Below are positions 34,515 through 44,614 of a stretch of DNA of 49,486 bases, one piece after another. This DNA comes from Labilibacter marinus (lineage in GTDB: Bacteria > Bacteroidota > Bacteroidia > Bacteroidales > Marinilabiliaceae). Positions within the stretch are counted from its first letter, which is position 1, and every line of letters begins with the position of its first letter. Both the position numbers and the translations under genes were made by a program. Under the pieces are notes generated by a model. That model did not search any database. It was not told the origin of the DNA and saw only the letters and a program-made list of their open reading frames with translations. The stretch lies in assembly GCF_001659685.2 (NCBI RefSeq), contig NZ_LXYE02000040.1:1-49486 (forward strand), in the 5' to 3' direction.

Positions 34515-34955
34515 ATGAGCGAAAAAGACTTACCAATGGAAGAAAAACAACTTTTGTTGGATAAACGATATTTAAAGATGGCGCATGTTTGGGCCGAGAA
34601 TTCTTATTGTCATCGAAGGCAGGTTGGGGCATTGCTAGTTAAAGAGAAAATGATTATTAGTGATGGTTATAACGGAACACCATCGGGTTTTGAGAATAAT
34701 TGCGAAGATGAAAACAATCTGACAAAACCTTATGTTTTACATGCAGAAGCAAATGCAATAACTAAGGTAGCTCGTTCAAACAATAGTTCAGAAGGTGCTA
34801 CCTTGTATGTAACTTGCTCGCCTTGTATTGAGTGTGCCAAGCTAATTGTACAGGCAGGGATTGTGCGTGTTGTGTATAATCAGAAATACCGAATAGAAGA
34901 TGGTATTAATTTATTAAAGAGAGCGAATATCAAAACCATACATATTGAGATGTAG
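34515..34955 (+). CDS. dCMP deaminase family protein
   Basis: A 146-aa zinc-dependent deaminase. The zinc and catalytic residues are in LHAEANAI (His and Glu, about 76-83) and CSPCIECAKL (two Cys, about 102-110). GALLVKEKMIISDGYNGTPSGF is the substrate-side motif of deoxycytidylate deaminases (ComEB type), which make dUMP for thymidylate synthesis. It is followed by the S41 protease gene after 24 bp, a pairing often seen in Bacteroidota. Confidence 0.9.
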   Translation: MSEKDLPMEEKQLLLDKRYLKMAHVWAENSYCHRRQVGALLVKEKMIISDGYNGTPSGFENNCEDENNLTKPYVLHAEANAITKVARSNNSSEGATLYVTCSPCIECAKLIVQAGIVRVVYNQKYRIEDGINLLKRANIKTIHIEM

Positions 34956-34979
34956 GCTATAAAGAGCAAAAATAGAATT

Positions 34980-36584
34980 ATGAGTTATAACAATACAAAA
35001 AAACAGATATTTCAACCCATATTACTGGCGTTAATATTGGTGATTGGAATTTTTATAGGATATGTGGTTTTACCAGGTAAACTAGGTAACAAAAACCCAT
35101 TGGTTATTTACCCTCAAACCAATAAAATAGAATCTATCCTTAATTTAATTGATGAGGAATATGTAGATACGGTAGATACCGAAAAGCTTCAGGAAGAAAT
35201 GATTCCTGAGTTGTTAAAAAAGCTAGATCCGCATACAGTTTACATTCCTGCCAAGGATTTACAAAATGTAAATGAGGAATTATCCAGTGGATTTGGAGGT
35301 ATTGGTGTTCAGTTTAATATTCATAAAGATACCGTAATGGTGGTGGCTGTTGTATCTGGAGGACCATCGGAAAAAGTAGGTATTTTGCCAGGTGATAGAA
35401 TTGTAACTGTGAACGATTCTTTAATTGCGGGAAATGGCATTAAGAATTCTAAGGTGTTAAAACTGCTTAGAGGCGAAATGGGCACTGAAGTAAAAGTAGG
35501 TGTGGTTCGTCGTAATTTGGAGGAGCCTTTGCAATTTGATATTACCCGAGGTAAAATTCCGATGTATAGTGTAGATGTTTCGTATATGATAACGGACGAA
35601 ATTGGCTATATTAAGGTGAATAGATTTGCAGCTAATACGTATAGCGAGTTTTTAACTGGTTTGGCTAAGTTGAAAGCCAGTAGCTGTAAAAAAGTAATTA
35701 TCGATTTTAGAGGAAACTCAGGTGGATACTTAGATGTAGCTATTAACTTATGTAATGAGTTTTTACAGGCTGGCGATATGATTGTTTATACCGAAGGAAA
35801 ATCTAATCCTAGGCAAGAGGTTCATGCCAATGGTAAAGGTACTTGTCAGGATACTGAGGTGGCTGTATTAATTGATGAATTTTCGGCATCGGCTAGTGAA
35901 ATATTTGCAGGAGCTATTCAGGACAATGACAGAGGAATTATTGTTGGTCGACGTTCTTTCGGAAAAGGATTGGTGCAAAATCAAATTCCATTACCAGATG
36001 GTTCTGCTTTACGCTTAACTATTTCAAGGTATTACACACCGGCTGGTAGATGTATTCAAAAACCATACGAAAATGGAACCGAGGAGTATTATAAGGATAT
36101 AGTTTCCCGATATGAGCATGGAGAATTCTTTGAGCAAGATAGTATTGATATGAACGATTCATTGGTATACAAAACAAAAGAGGGAAGAACGGTATACGGT
36201 GGCGGAGGTATTATGCCAGACCATTTTGTGGCCAGAGACACTACGCAACTGACTAATTATTTTATGAAGGTTCAAGGTAGAGGATTGATATACAGATATG
36301 CCTTAGAATATACGGATAGTAATAGAGCTAAAATGGATAAGTTGACCAAAGTAGAGGATGTGAAAGACTATTTAAATCAACAAAACCTTTTATCTGATTT
36401 TGTGAAATTTGCTACGAAAGAAGGCGTTAAGCTAAATACAAAAGAATACAAGCTATCTAAGCAAATTATTGATACAGAAATTAAAGCTTATATAGCCCGA
36501 AATGTGATTGACAACGAAGGTTTTTATCCAATCATTGGTGAGATTGATGAGGTATTAAATGATGCTATCTCTCGATTAGAGTAG
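34980..36584 (+). CDS. C-terminal processing peptidase (S41, CtpA type)
   Basis: A 534-aa protein with an N-terminal membrane helix (about 13-30), a PDZ domain (about 90-170, with GFGGIGVQFNI and VSGGPSEKVGILPGDRIV) and an S41 protease domain. The Ser/Lys dyad is S304 in FSASASEIFAGA and K329 in RSFGKGLVQ, 25 residues apart as in E. coli Prc. It should act in the periplasm on protein C-termini. The C-terminal 100 residues are helical. It ends just before a terminator. Confidence 0.92.
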   Translation: MSYNNTKKQIFQPILLALILVIGIFIGYVVLPGKLGNKNPLVIYPQTNKIESILNLIDEEYVDTVDTEKLQEEMIPELLKKLDPHTVYIPAKDLQNVNEELSSGFGGIGVQFNIHKDTVMVVAVVSGGPSEKVGILPGDRIVTVNDSLIAGNGIKNSKVLKLLRGEMGTEVKVGVVRRNLEEPLQFDITRGKIPMYSVDVSYMITDEIGYIKVNRFAANTYSEFLTGLAKLKASSCKKVIIDFRGNSGGYLDVAINLCNEFLQAGDMIVYTEGKSNPRQEVHANGKGTCQDTEVAVLIDEFSASASEIFAGAIQDNDRGIIVGRRSFGKGLVQNQIPLPDGSALRLTISRYYTPAGRCIQKPYENGTEEYYKDIVSRYEHGEFFEQDSIDMNDSLVYKTKEGRTVYGGGGIMPDHFVARDTTQLTNYFMKVQGRGLIYRYALEYTDSNRAKMDKLTKVEDVKDYLNQQNLLSDFVKFATKEGVKLNTKEYKLSKQIIDTEIKAYIARNVIDNEGFYPIIGEIDEVLNDAISRLE

Positions 36585-36603
36585 TATAAGATTTCAGCAT
36601 ATA

Positions 36604-36636
36604 AATGGGGAGCCGCTTAAAAAGTGACTCCCCATT
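36604..36636 (+). terminator. Rho-independent terminator after the protease gene
   Basis: AATGGGGAG (36604-36612) pairs with CTCCCCATT (36628-36636), with further partial pairing inside and a T tract after it. It also lies before the convergent FISUMP gene. Confidence 0.8.
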
Positions 36637-36672
36637 TTTTATTTCATCTAAAACGATAATTGATTTAAACTA

Positions 36673-37635
36673 TTAATCTTTAATACAGCGAACTTGATTA
36701 TATGAATGATTATAAAAATCAACTGGAATTTCTTGTACTTTAATATCAGACTTATAAAATATAGAGAATGCTTTTGCTGCTTCGTTTTCTTCACTAGATG
36801 ACCAATATATTGCAAAGTAGCCAATGCCTCCTGTCGGAATAGATGTAAAGCCAGAAGAGTTTGTTGCCGTTTTGTTTAATGTCCAATGCAATCCGCCTGT
36901 TTCCATTAGTTTATTGCCTGCATTATTATTTCCTCCAAGTTGTTGAGTAAGGCTTTCCCATTCTTCAATACTTGGAATATGCCAACCTTCCGGAGCGAGA
37001 CCATGAGAACTTTTAACTACATTAATACTATATTCATTTGACATATAATCAACCGGTTTTTCAGATTTAAGGCTTGCTTCAGTAGGTCTGATTTCATTAA
37101 TCACTGTCCCATCTTTAAATCTACTCGTTCGAAGATCTTCTGCCATCCAAGTTTGTTCTCCAATAGTTACAGTCTTGTATTCATTACCATCAATATCGCT
37201 CATGGTCCCATATTCAATATTTGGGTTAAAGGATATGTAATTCTCGATAATATTAAAAGGTATCGTTTCTTTATATTGACCTTCTTCGGTATTGATTTCA
37301 ATCAACAATGTATGTTTGCCTAATGATAAACTTTCTGTCGTTAAAATACAGGTCAAATAGGATCTTGTACCAAAGTCATCATCGTCTATACTTACTGCTC
37401 TTGTGGTCATGTCTTCAACGAATTTTCCATCTAAGTACAGAGACGCCGATTTTACTTCTTCGGATTTTAAGTTTAATACTAAACTAACATAGATTACTGC
37501 GTTTTGAATGATATCAGAGTTTATTTCAGGATATGACTCAAACAATACAGAAGGTTTATTAGTGTCTTTATTGCAACTGGATAATAGAATGAGTAATAAA
37601 AATGTTGCAATGATTGAGGAACGGAATCTAGTCAT
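36673..37635 (-). CDS. FISUMP-domain lipoprotein
   Basis: A 320-aa lipoprotein with lipobox LLSSCNKD (Cys about 21). An Ig-like region (about 30-130) precedes the Fibrobacter succinogenes major paralogous domain, marked by MSDIDGNEYKTVTIGEQTWM, AEDLRTSRFKDG, PEGWHIPSIEEWESL and YWSSSEENEAKAF-like strands, ending VRCIKD. FISUMP proteins are exported and often surface-exposed in Bacteroidota and Fibrobacteres; activity is unknown. It stands alone between two plus-strand units. Confidence 0.87.
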   Translation of the reverse strand: MTRFRSSIIATFLLLILLSSCNKDTNKPSVLFESYPEINSDIIQNAVIYVSLVLNLKSEEVKSASLYLDGKFVEDMTTRAVSIDDDDFGTRSYLTCILTTESLSLGKHTLLIEINTEEGQYKETIPFNIIENYISFNPNIEYGTMSDIDGNEYKTVTIGEQTWMAEDLRTSRFKDGTVINEIRPTEASLKSEKPVDYMSNEYSINVVKSSHGLAPEGWHIPSIEEWESLTQQLGGNNNAGNKLMETGGLHWTLNKTATNSSGFTSIPTGGIGYFAIYWSSSEENEAAKAFSIFYKSDIKVQEIPVDFYNHSYNQVRCIKD

Positions 37636-37771
37636 AGTTATAAGATTAATGAATAAAGGTTTATTTAAAATGCAATGATATTAAATAATTACTTACTATG
37701 CCAATTCGACATATTTAGTTGTTTGGCATAGTAAATGATCTATTCGAAAATGGATATATTATTTTATACAT

Positions 37772-37779
37772 TATCTTTG
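37772..37779 (+). promoter_or_regulatory. Candidate -7 box for the DUF4834 gene
   Basis: TATCTTTG is a perfect TAnnTTTG, 19 nt before the ATG at 37799. Confidence 0.5.
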
Positions 37780-37798
37780 TACACAGAAGAACAATATT

Positions 37799-38071
37799 AT
37801 GGGTTTAGTCGGATTTGTTAGAACGTTATTATTTATAATCGCCTTTTATTATATTTTCAAATTTATTGGTAGATATGTCATGCCTTATCTTGTAGCTAAG
37901 GGGTTAAACAAGATGACAAGTCGTATGGCAGACCAGCAGCGGAAGCAACAAAACTTTGCAGAGCAGAAAAAACGTGAAGAAGGCAAGGTAACTATTCAAG
38001 CAACTTCTAAAAAAGGCAAAAAAACCGACGCTGACTTGGGCGATTACGTTGATTACGAAGAAGTAAAATAA
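37799..38071 (+). CDS. DUF4834 family small membrane protein
   Basis: A 90-aa protein with one N-terminal helix (about 5-30, GFVRTLLFIIAFYYIFKFIG), followed by a charged Gln/Lys-rich cytoplasmic tail ending DYVDYEEVK. This matches the Bacteroidota DUF4834 family, which has no known function. A weak hairpin at 38089-38113 (TTAGG/CCTAA outer arms) follows, without a U tract. The next gene begins 173 bp later; the gap holds one palindrome (AAATATC/GATATTT, 38194-38213) of unknown role. Confidence 0.82.
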   Translation: MGLVGFVRTLLFIIAFYYIFKFIGRYVMPYLVAKGLNKMTSRMADQQRKQQNFAEQKKREEGKVTIQATSKKGKKTDADLGDYVDYEEVK

Positions 38072-38244
38072 AACTTTTTAAACTTTCGTTAGGGCTCGCT
38101 CCGAGTAGCCTAAATTTCTTATTGCATTCAAGTTAATTAGAAAAATAGTTAACAGAAAACCACTACAATTACAATATGTTTTAGTAGTTTTCGAAATATC
38201 TATATGGATATTTAAAGCTGATTTTTTTAATTAATTAAACCCCC

Positions 38245-41200
38245 ATGCAAAGCAAAAACCTTCTAAGTCTGATTTTCTTATCAGCCCTGTTAGTAATGGC
38301 AGGATGTAAACAAAAGCCAAAAGAAGTTCAACAGCTTTCCGAGGTTAAGTACAACAAAAAAGTATCTGCATTTACCTCGGGTATGGTTTCTAACCAGGCT
38401 GAGATAATGGTGCGATTCTCTGAAATTATTCCAGAAGCTGAACCTGGTACGCCTGCTTCTTCAAGTATCATGAAAATTTCACCTTCGGTAAAAGGTGAGT
38501 TTTATTGGATAGATAATCAGAGCTTAGGATTTAAGGCCGAGGATAAGTTGAGCTCAGGTACCGTTTATAATGTCAAGGTGAAGCTGGGACAGATTTTTAA
38601 AGATACCAAAGACGATTTTGAATTCTCTTTTCAAACTATCACGCAAAACTTTAGGTTAGAAGTGGGTGAGGTATCGCCATATGATAATGCTAACCTTACA
38701 GATAACCAATTAAGTGGAAAACTAATACTATCCGATTTTGCTGAGTTGGAACAGGTACATCAGGTACTTAAGGCCAATCAAAAAGGAAAAGAATTAGAGA
38801 TTGAATGGCTGCCGTCAGAAAGAGAAAATAATTACCCATTTAAAGTACAACATATAACTCGTGGCGAATCTTCTAGTAGCGTAACGCTTGAGTTAAATGG
38901 AGAATCAATTGGTGTTGATGAGGATGATAGTGAAAAAATCAAAATTCCTTCCATCAATGATTTTGAATTATTGACCTGTAAATCAGTTTTTCAACCACGC
39001 CAGGGTATCGAGATTTCTTTTACCGACCCTTTAAATCCTGATCAGGAACTGGCGGGTTTAATAGAATTGGATAGAAGTATATCATACAACACTCAAGTGG
39101 AGGATAATATCATCAAGATTCTTCCTAATAATTCCTTAAGTGGAACTGTGAAAGTAACGGTTCATCCTGGTATCGAAAATATATTGGGGACTAAATCCGA
39201 CGAGAAGGAATCGTTCCACATCACGTTTACCAGTTCAAAACCGCAGGTGGAATTTTTAGGAAAAGGAACCATCTTACCAGAATCATCTGGCTTGACCTTA
39301 CCTTTTAGAGCAGTTAGTTTAAAAGAGGTCCAAGTTAGAGTGATTAAGATTTTTGAGAATAATGTGGGAGCTTTCTTGCAAGTAAATAAACTGGATGGTA
39401 GTTATCAGTTAAAACGTGCGGGCCGATTAGTGTTGAAGAAAACAATTCCTCTAAATACAGATAGAACCTTAGATTTAAATAAGTGGAATACTTTCTCTAT
39501 TAATCTAGATGATATGGTAAAAGTAGACCGTGGTGCGATTTATCGTGTAGAACTTCAGTTTGCCAGAAGAAATGCTATTTACCCTTGTTCCAATGAGGAT
39601 GAAAGTAGTGATGCAGGATTAGAATCCAATCCGGATGAAATTACTGAGGGTGAAATAGCTTATTACGATAGCCCCAATGGCGGTAATAGTTATTACGATA
39701 ATGATTATTATTACTACGGTAATTGGAATGATAGAGAGGATCCATGTAAAAGAGCCTATTACAGAAAGAGTCGTTTTGCCAGCCGAAATATATTAGCGTC
39801 TAATATTGGGATTATTGCTAAAAAAGGTGCCGATAAAGAAATGTTGGTTGCCGTTACCGATTTAAGATCAACAGATCCTTTGGCTGGGGTAGATGTAGAG
39901 ATTTACAATTATCAGAATCAACTCATCTCATCAGCTAAAAGTAATAGCGAAGGTTTGGTAAGAATTGATGTTACTAAGCGACCTTACTTATTAATTGCAA
40001 AACACGAAAATCAGCGAGGATATTTACGTTTAGATGGAGGTTCGTCACTTTCCTTAAGTCGCTTTGATGTGGCGGGACAAACCATTGACAAAGGCCTGAA
40101 AGGATATATTTATGGTGAGCGTGGTGTTTGGCGACCGGGCGATACTTTGTTTGTTTCTTTTATTTTAGAGGATAGAGAAAAGACGCTTCCCGAAAATCAT
40201 CCTGTGGTATTTGAATTGACGAATCCGCATGGGCAGTTGGTAAAAAGAATGGCCACTACTGACGGGGTAAATAATATGTACCTATTTAAAGTAAATACCG
40301 AAGATGATGCGCCAACCGGAAATTGGCAAGCACGGTTTTTAGTGGGAGGTACTTCTTTTAATAAAACCTTAAAAGTTGAAACGGTTAAACCGAATCGATT
40401 AAAAATAAAAATGGATTTCGGTGTAGAGATGCTTTCTGTAGCAAAACCATATTTAAGTGCAAATATGGAAGTAAAGTGGTTGCATGGAGCTGTAGCTAAA
40501 AACCTTGAAGCTAATGTAACAGCAACACTAACATCTATACCTACTCGTTTTAAGCGATTCAATGATTATGCTTTTGATGACCCAACACGATCATTCACCA
40601 GTGAAGAAGTGACCTTTTTCGAAGGAGATACAGATGCTGAAGGAATGGCTAAGGTACAAGGTAATCTTGAAGTGAGTGACCAAGCACCAGGTATGTTAAA
40701 AGCATCATTCCGCACACGCGTATTCGAAGAAAGTGGCGATTATAGTATCGATCGATTCTCAATACCTTATAGCCCTTATAAATCTTATGTGGGTGTAAAA
40801 GCACCTGTGGGAGATAAGCGTGGTATGTTATTAACAGATAAAGAGCATGCCATTGAGGTGGCTTCGGTAAATAGCGAAGGTAATCCTATCTCAAAAAGTA
40901 AACTGAAATATGTAGTATATAAAGTCAACTGGCGTTGGTGGTGGGAATCTGGCGAAGATAATCTAGCTCGCTACGTTTCTTCTTCTTCGCAGGATGTGGT
41001 TTCAAAAGGAACCTTAAGTACCAAAGATGGAATTGGCTCTTTTAATATGGAGATTAAATATCCGGCATGGGGACGTTATTTGATTCGTGTTTTTGATCCT
41101 GAGAGCGGTCATGTGTGTGGTAGAACAGTTTATGTAGATTGGCCAGGATATGCGGCTAAACCAGTGGGCGAAAACTCAGAAGCAGCTACAATGCTTACCT

Positions 41201-43797
41201 TATCTACAGAGGAAGATAAATATACGGTTGGACAAAAGGCACAGGTTAACTTTGCATCTAGCGAAGGCGGAAGAGCTTTAGTTAGTATTGAAAATGGAAC
41301 CCGTATTGTTAAAGAATATTGGGTAAAAACACAGAAGGAGTTTACTTCATTCAGCTTTGAGGTAAGTAAAGAGATGACACCAAATATTTACGTTCATGTT
41401 ACCTTATTGCAACCGCATGCACAAACGGCCAATAACATGCCTATTCGTATGTATGGTGTTACGCCTTTATTAGTTGAAGATGCCGAAACGCATTTGAAAC
41501 CAGTGATCGATATGCCAGAAAGTCTGGTGCCAGAAAGTTTGGTGAAAATTAAAGTGAGCGAGGCTAATGGCAAAGCAATGACCTATACCGTAGCTATGGT
41601 AGAAGAAGGTCTGTTGGATTTAACGCGCTTTAAAACACCACAACCTTGGAATCATTTTTATGCGCGCGAAGCCTTAGGAGTAAGAACATGGGATGTGTAC
41701 AATCAGGTGATTGGTGCTTACGGCGGACAAATAGAAAAGGTATTTAGTATTGGTGGTGATGGCGATTTGGCCAACAAACAAAAAGATCCGAATGCCAATC
41801 GTTTTAAACCAGTGGTTAAAGTATTCGGCCCGTTTGAATTAAAGAAAGGCGCAACGGAAACGCACGAGTTTAAGATGCCGCAATATATTGGTTCGGTACG
41901 TACCATGGTGGTAGCACGTAACGAGCGTATGTACGGTAATGCAGAAAAAGCCACTCCTGTTAAAAAACCATTGATGGTGTTGGCTACTTTGCCAAGAGTA
42001 TTAGGTCCCGGAGAAACGGTGAAACTACCGATTACTGTTTTTGCCATGCGCAAGGATATTAAAAAGGTGAACCTAACCATTGAAACCAACGATTTATTAA
42101 ATGTAAAAGAAGCAAGTAAGCAAACCATTACTTTTGATAAAGAAGGTGATATGGTGGTGCCTTTCACGCTTGAAATACCCAAGAAGCTAGGTGTTGGTAA
42201 AGTGAAGATAATTGCAAAATCAGGTTCTGAAGAAGCCATTGACGAAATTGAGATTCAGGTACGTAATCCTAATCCTCCGCGTGTTACTTCTGCTAGTAAA
42301 ATGCTAAAGGCTAACGAAAGCGCCAGTATTCCTTATACGTTGTTTGGTATGGAAGGAACCAACAATGCCACCATTGAAGTGTCATCTATTCCTCCTGTTG
42401 ATTTTGGCAGAAGGTTAAAATACCTATTGCGTTATCCGCATGGATGCGTGGAGCAAACTACCAGTTCTGTGTTTCCTCAGTTATTTTTAGGTAATGTGAT
42501 GGAGTTAGATGATAACACCAAGGCTACTATCGAAAAGAATATAAAAGCAGGGATTAGTCGTTTGGCAACATTTATTACTGCTGATGGCGGTATGAGTTAT
42601 TGGCCGGGTAATACTTCATCTAACGATTGGGGTTCTTCGTATGCTGGTCATTTCTTGTTGGAGGCAGAGAAGAAAGGATATAGCTTGCCAATCAACTTTA
42701 AAAGTAAATGGATTAGCTACCAGAAGAGACAAGCCAGCTCATGGGTAGGCACAGGTTCAGGAAAATACAAACAGCTGAATCAGGCTTACCGTTTATATAC
42801 TTTGGCTTTGGCCGAAAAACCAGAGAAAAGTGCCATGAACAGAATGCGTAATATGGCTGACCTGAGTGCTGCTGCAAAATGGCGTTTGGCTGCTGCTTAT
42901 GCGCTTATCGGACAAAAAGATGTAGCCACTACTTTGGTAGAAGGTCAGACTATTGAAGTTGTGGATAGAAACTATTATTACTATTCGTATGGTTCGGTAA
43001 CGCGCGATCAGGCGATGATTTTAGAAACCCTTGCCTTGTTAGGCGATTTAGACACGGCCGCTCCGTTAATGAAAGAAATAGCGAGTCAGCTAAGTTCGCA
43101 GCGTTGGATGAGTACACAAACAACAGCATATTCCTTAATTGCCTTAAGTCAGTTAACAGCCAATACAGGAGGTTCTAGAGTTTCATATACGTATAGCGGA
43201 TCGGGAATTAATAAGGAGAAAATATCTTCAGATAAACCAGTCAATCAGATTCAGCTTCCTGCAGATATTCCTGTAAAAGGAGAAGTGAAATTCGAAAACC
43301 ATGCCGATGGAGTTATGTTTGCTCGTTTGGTATTGGAAGGAACACCATTTAAAGGAGATTCCATCAGCGAAAGCTCTAATTTAAAGATGAGTGTAAAATA
43401 TAAAACCTTAAGTGGCGAGTCTGTTGATGTTAGTCGACTAGCGCAAGGCAGCGATTTTATGGCGGTGGTTACCGTAACCCATCCGGGACAATTATCCAAT
43501 TATAAGGATATGGCGCTTACGCAGATATTCCCGTCGGGTTGGGAAATTAGAAATACCCGTATGGAAGATGTTACCTCGTCGTACGAAATGGATATTCCGG
43601 ATTACCGCGATATTCGCGACGACCGTGTGTATTCATATTTCGACCTAAGCAGAAACAAAAGCAAAACCTTTGTAGTGATTCTTAACGCTACCTATCAAGG
43701 ACGTTATTACTTGCCATCCGTTTCGTGCGAAGCTATGTATAACAACCAAATTACCTCGCGTAAAGCAGGCCAATGGGTTGAAGTTATTGGGGAGTAA
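38245..43797 (+). CDS. Bacterial alpha-2-macroglobulin lipoprotein
   Basis: The 1850-aa protein has a lipobox with C21 (LLVMAGCKQ), so it is anchored in a membrane facing the periplasm. It has MG-type beta domains, the MG2 domain around FVSFILEDREKTLPENHPV, the bait region, the A2M domain near KKGATETHEFKMPQYIG, and the TED barrel. C1401 and Q1404 in YPHGCVEQTTSS form the CxEQ thioester motif, so this is a thioester-bearing inhibitor that could trap proteases. Bacterial members are thought to protect the cell from invading or host proteases. The PBP1C gene that often follows in Proteobacteria is absent here. Confidence 0.93.
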   Translation: MQSKNLLSLIFLSALLVMAGCKQKPKEVQQLSEVKYNKKVSAFTSGMVSNQAEIMVRFSEIIPEAEPGTPASSSIMKISPSVKGEFYWIDNQSLGFKAEDKLSSGTVYNVKVKLGQIFKDTKDDFEFSFQTITQNFRLEVGEVSPYDNANLTDNQLSGKLILSDFAELEQVHQVLKANQKGKELEIEWLPSERENNYPFKVQHITRGESSSSVTLELNGESIGVDEDDSEKIKIPSINDFELLTCKSVFQPRQGIEISFTDPLNPDQELAGLIELDRSISYNTQVEDNIIKILPNNSLSGTVKVTVHPGIENILGTKSDEKESFHITFTSSKPQVEFLGKGTILPESSGLTLPFRAVSLKEVQVRVIKIFENNVGAFLQVNKLDGSYQLKRAGRLVLKKTIPLNTDRTLDLNKWNTFSINLDDMVKVDRGAIYRVELQFARRNAIYPCSNEDESSDAGLESNPDEITEGEIAYYDSPNGGNSYYDNDYYYYGNWNDREDPCKRAYYRKSRFASRNILASNIGIIAKKGADKEMLVAVTDLRSTDPLAGVDVEIYNYQNQLISSAKSNSEGLVRIDVTKRPYLLIAKHENQRGYLRLDGGSSLSLSRFDVAGQTIDKGLKGYIYGERGVWRPGDTLFVSFILEDREKTLPENHPVVFELTNPHGQLVKRMATTDGVNNMYLFKVNTEDDAPTGNWQARFLVGGTSFNKTLKVETVKPNRLKIKMDFGVEMLSVAKPYLSANMEVKWLHGAVAKNLEANVTATLTSIPTRFKRFNDYAFDDPTRSFTSEEVTFFEGDTDAEGMAKVQGNLEVSDQAPGMLKASFRTRVFEESGDYSIDRFSIPYSPYKSYVGVKAPVGDKRGMLLTDKEHAIEVASVNSEGNPISKSKLKYVVYKVNWRWWWESGEDNLARYVSSSSQDVVSKGTLSTKDGIGSFNMEIKYPAWGRYLIRVFDPESGHVCGRTVYVDWPGYAAKPVGENSEAATMLTLSTEEDKYTVGQKAQVNFASSEGGRALVSIENGTRIVKEYWVKTQKEFTSFSFEVSKEMTPNIYVHVTLLQPHAQTANNMPIRMYGVTPLLVEDAETHLKPVIDMPESLVPESLVKIKVSEANGKAMTYTVAMVEEGLLDLTRFKTPQPWNHFYAREALGVRTWDVYNQVIGAYGGQIEKVFSIGGDGDLANKQKDPNANRFKPVVKVFGPFELKKGATETHEFKMPQYIGSVRTMVVARNERMYGNAEKATPVKKPLMVLATLPRVLGPGETVKLPITVFAMRKDIKKVNLTIETNDLLNVKEASKQTITFDKEGDMVVPFTLEIPKKLGVGKVKIIAKSGSEEAIDEIEIQVRNPNPPRVTSASKMLKANESASIPYTLFGMEGTNNATIEVSSIPPVDFGRRLKYLLRYPHGCVEQTTSSVFPQLFLGNVMELDDNTKATIEKNIKAGISRLATFITADGGMSYWPGNTSSNDWGSSYAGHFLLEAEKKGYSLPINFKSKWISYQKRQASSWVGTGSGKYKQLNQAYRLYTLALAEKPEKSAMNRMRNMADLSAAAKWRLAAAYALIGQKDVATTLVEGQTIEVVDRNYYYYSYGSVTRDQAMILETLALLGDLDTAAPLMKEIASQLSSQRWMSTQTTAYSLIALSQLTANTGGSRVSYTYSGSGINKEKISSDKPVNQIQLPADIPVKGEVKFENHADGVMFARLVLEGTPFKGDSISESSNLKMSVKYKTLSGESVDVSRLAQGSDFMAVVTVTHPGQLSNYKDMALTQIFPSGWEIRNTRMEDVTSSYEMDIPDYRDIRDDRVYSYFDLSRNKSKTFVVILNATYQGRYYLPSVSCEAMYNNQITSRKAGQWVEVIGE

Positions 43798-43815
43798 AAA
43801 TATAAAAAAGTACAA

Positions 43816-43862
43816 AGAGAACGGTTGACTATATTTATAAAGCTTATAGTCAATCGTTCTCT
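43816..43862. terminator. Long hairpin after the macroglobulin gene
   Basis: AGAGAACGGTTGACTATA (43816-43833) pairs with TATAGTCAATCGTTCTCT (43845-43862): 18 positions with one G-T, 11-nt loop. No T tract follows on the plus strand, but the minus strand has one (complement of 43805-43809). A transcript end or stabiliser is likely. Confidence 0.55.
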
Positions 43863-43874
43863 ATAATTTAACCA

Positions 43875-44381
43875 ATGCCGTTTATGCAAAAAACAAATCT
43901 AAGATGGGAGAAAGGACTATTCTCCGACTCCTACAGTTTTTATTCTGGGAATAACCCAGTAGGTGAGTTGAAAAACAGAAGTTTTTCTCAAAACGCGGAA
44001 GGAGTGCTAAATGGAGAACGATATCTGTTTTCTACTAAAGGCACATTTAAACAACGTACCGATATTTTTGACCTACAGAAAGGTGAATTAATAGGAAATA
44101 TCGTTTATAACGAATGGAGGTCAAAAGCTACTATAACGATTAAGGATAAAACTTATTTCTGGAAATATAACAATGCCTGGAATACAGCTTGGAATCTTTA
44201 TGATGAGAATGGCTTAAATATTAATTATTACAGTTCAACAACAAAAGGAAGTGTTATAAGTGATGAGGATAATCCTCTGCTTTTGCTAACTGGACTTTAT
44301 GTAACCAACTATTATAGGCAAATGATGGTTGTTGTTATGGTAGCTGTTTTTATACCAATTATTATGACTAACATGCATTGA
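43875..44381 (+). CDS. Hypothetical protein, tubby/scramblase-like shape
   Basis: A 168-aa protein; a second Met at residue 4 could be the start. The alternating strands (FSDSYSFYSGNNPVGELKN, GERYLFSTKGTFKQRTDIFD, IGNIVYNEWRSKATITIKDK) resemble the beta-barrel of LURP-one/tubby-like proteins, and the last 25 residues form one hydrophobic helix (MMVVVMVAVFIPIIM), as in such membrane-tethered folds. Similarity is by pattern only. It sits just left of the palindromes around the transposase. Confidence 0.55.
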   Translation: MPFMQKTNLRWEKGLFSDSYSFYSGNNPVGELKNRSFSQNAEGVLNGERYLFSTKGTFKQRTDIFDLQKGELIGNIVYNEWRSKATITIKDKTYFWKYNNAWNTAWNLYDENGLNINYYSSTTKGSVISDEDNPLLLLTGLYVTNYYRQMMVVVMVAVFIPIIMTNMH

Positions 44382-44398
44382 GAATTTAATTAATGGTG

Positions 44399-44599
44399 CG
44401 ACTCCTCTAGAGTCGTGCTGTGCATTATAGCTAGGTTCTATATATATGACACTCCTCTGGAGTGCAGAGTGCAATTTAATGTTAGAGATAATTACTCCAA
44501 GAGATATTTGCCTAAAATTAGAGAAAACTATATGGATGCCTGCGGCATCACATGTTTATAGAAAAGCAATCAATTAATAAACCGACTCCGGAGGAGTCG
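44399..44599. repeat. Left palindrome cassette (REP-like, four copies)
   Basis: R1 CGACTC-CTCTA-GAGTCG (44399-44415), R2 CACTCC-TCT-GGAGTG (44450-44464), R3 GATGCC-TGC-GGCATC (44535-44549), R4 CGACTCC-GGA-GGAGTCG (44583-44599). All are short stems with 3-5 nt loops. The order of types is the same as in the right cassette. Confidence 0.85.
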
Positions 44600-44614
44600 A
44601 ATAAAACTAAACCA

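Noticed and set aside
40197-40562. Antisense ORF within the macroglobulin gene
   Set aside because: It is the opposite strand of a strongly coding region and shows no recognisable protein pattern.
44552-44614. Upstream in-frame start for the transposase
   Set aside because: It would place palindrome R4 inside the coding region and adds residues with no counterpart in the family.
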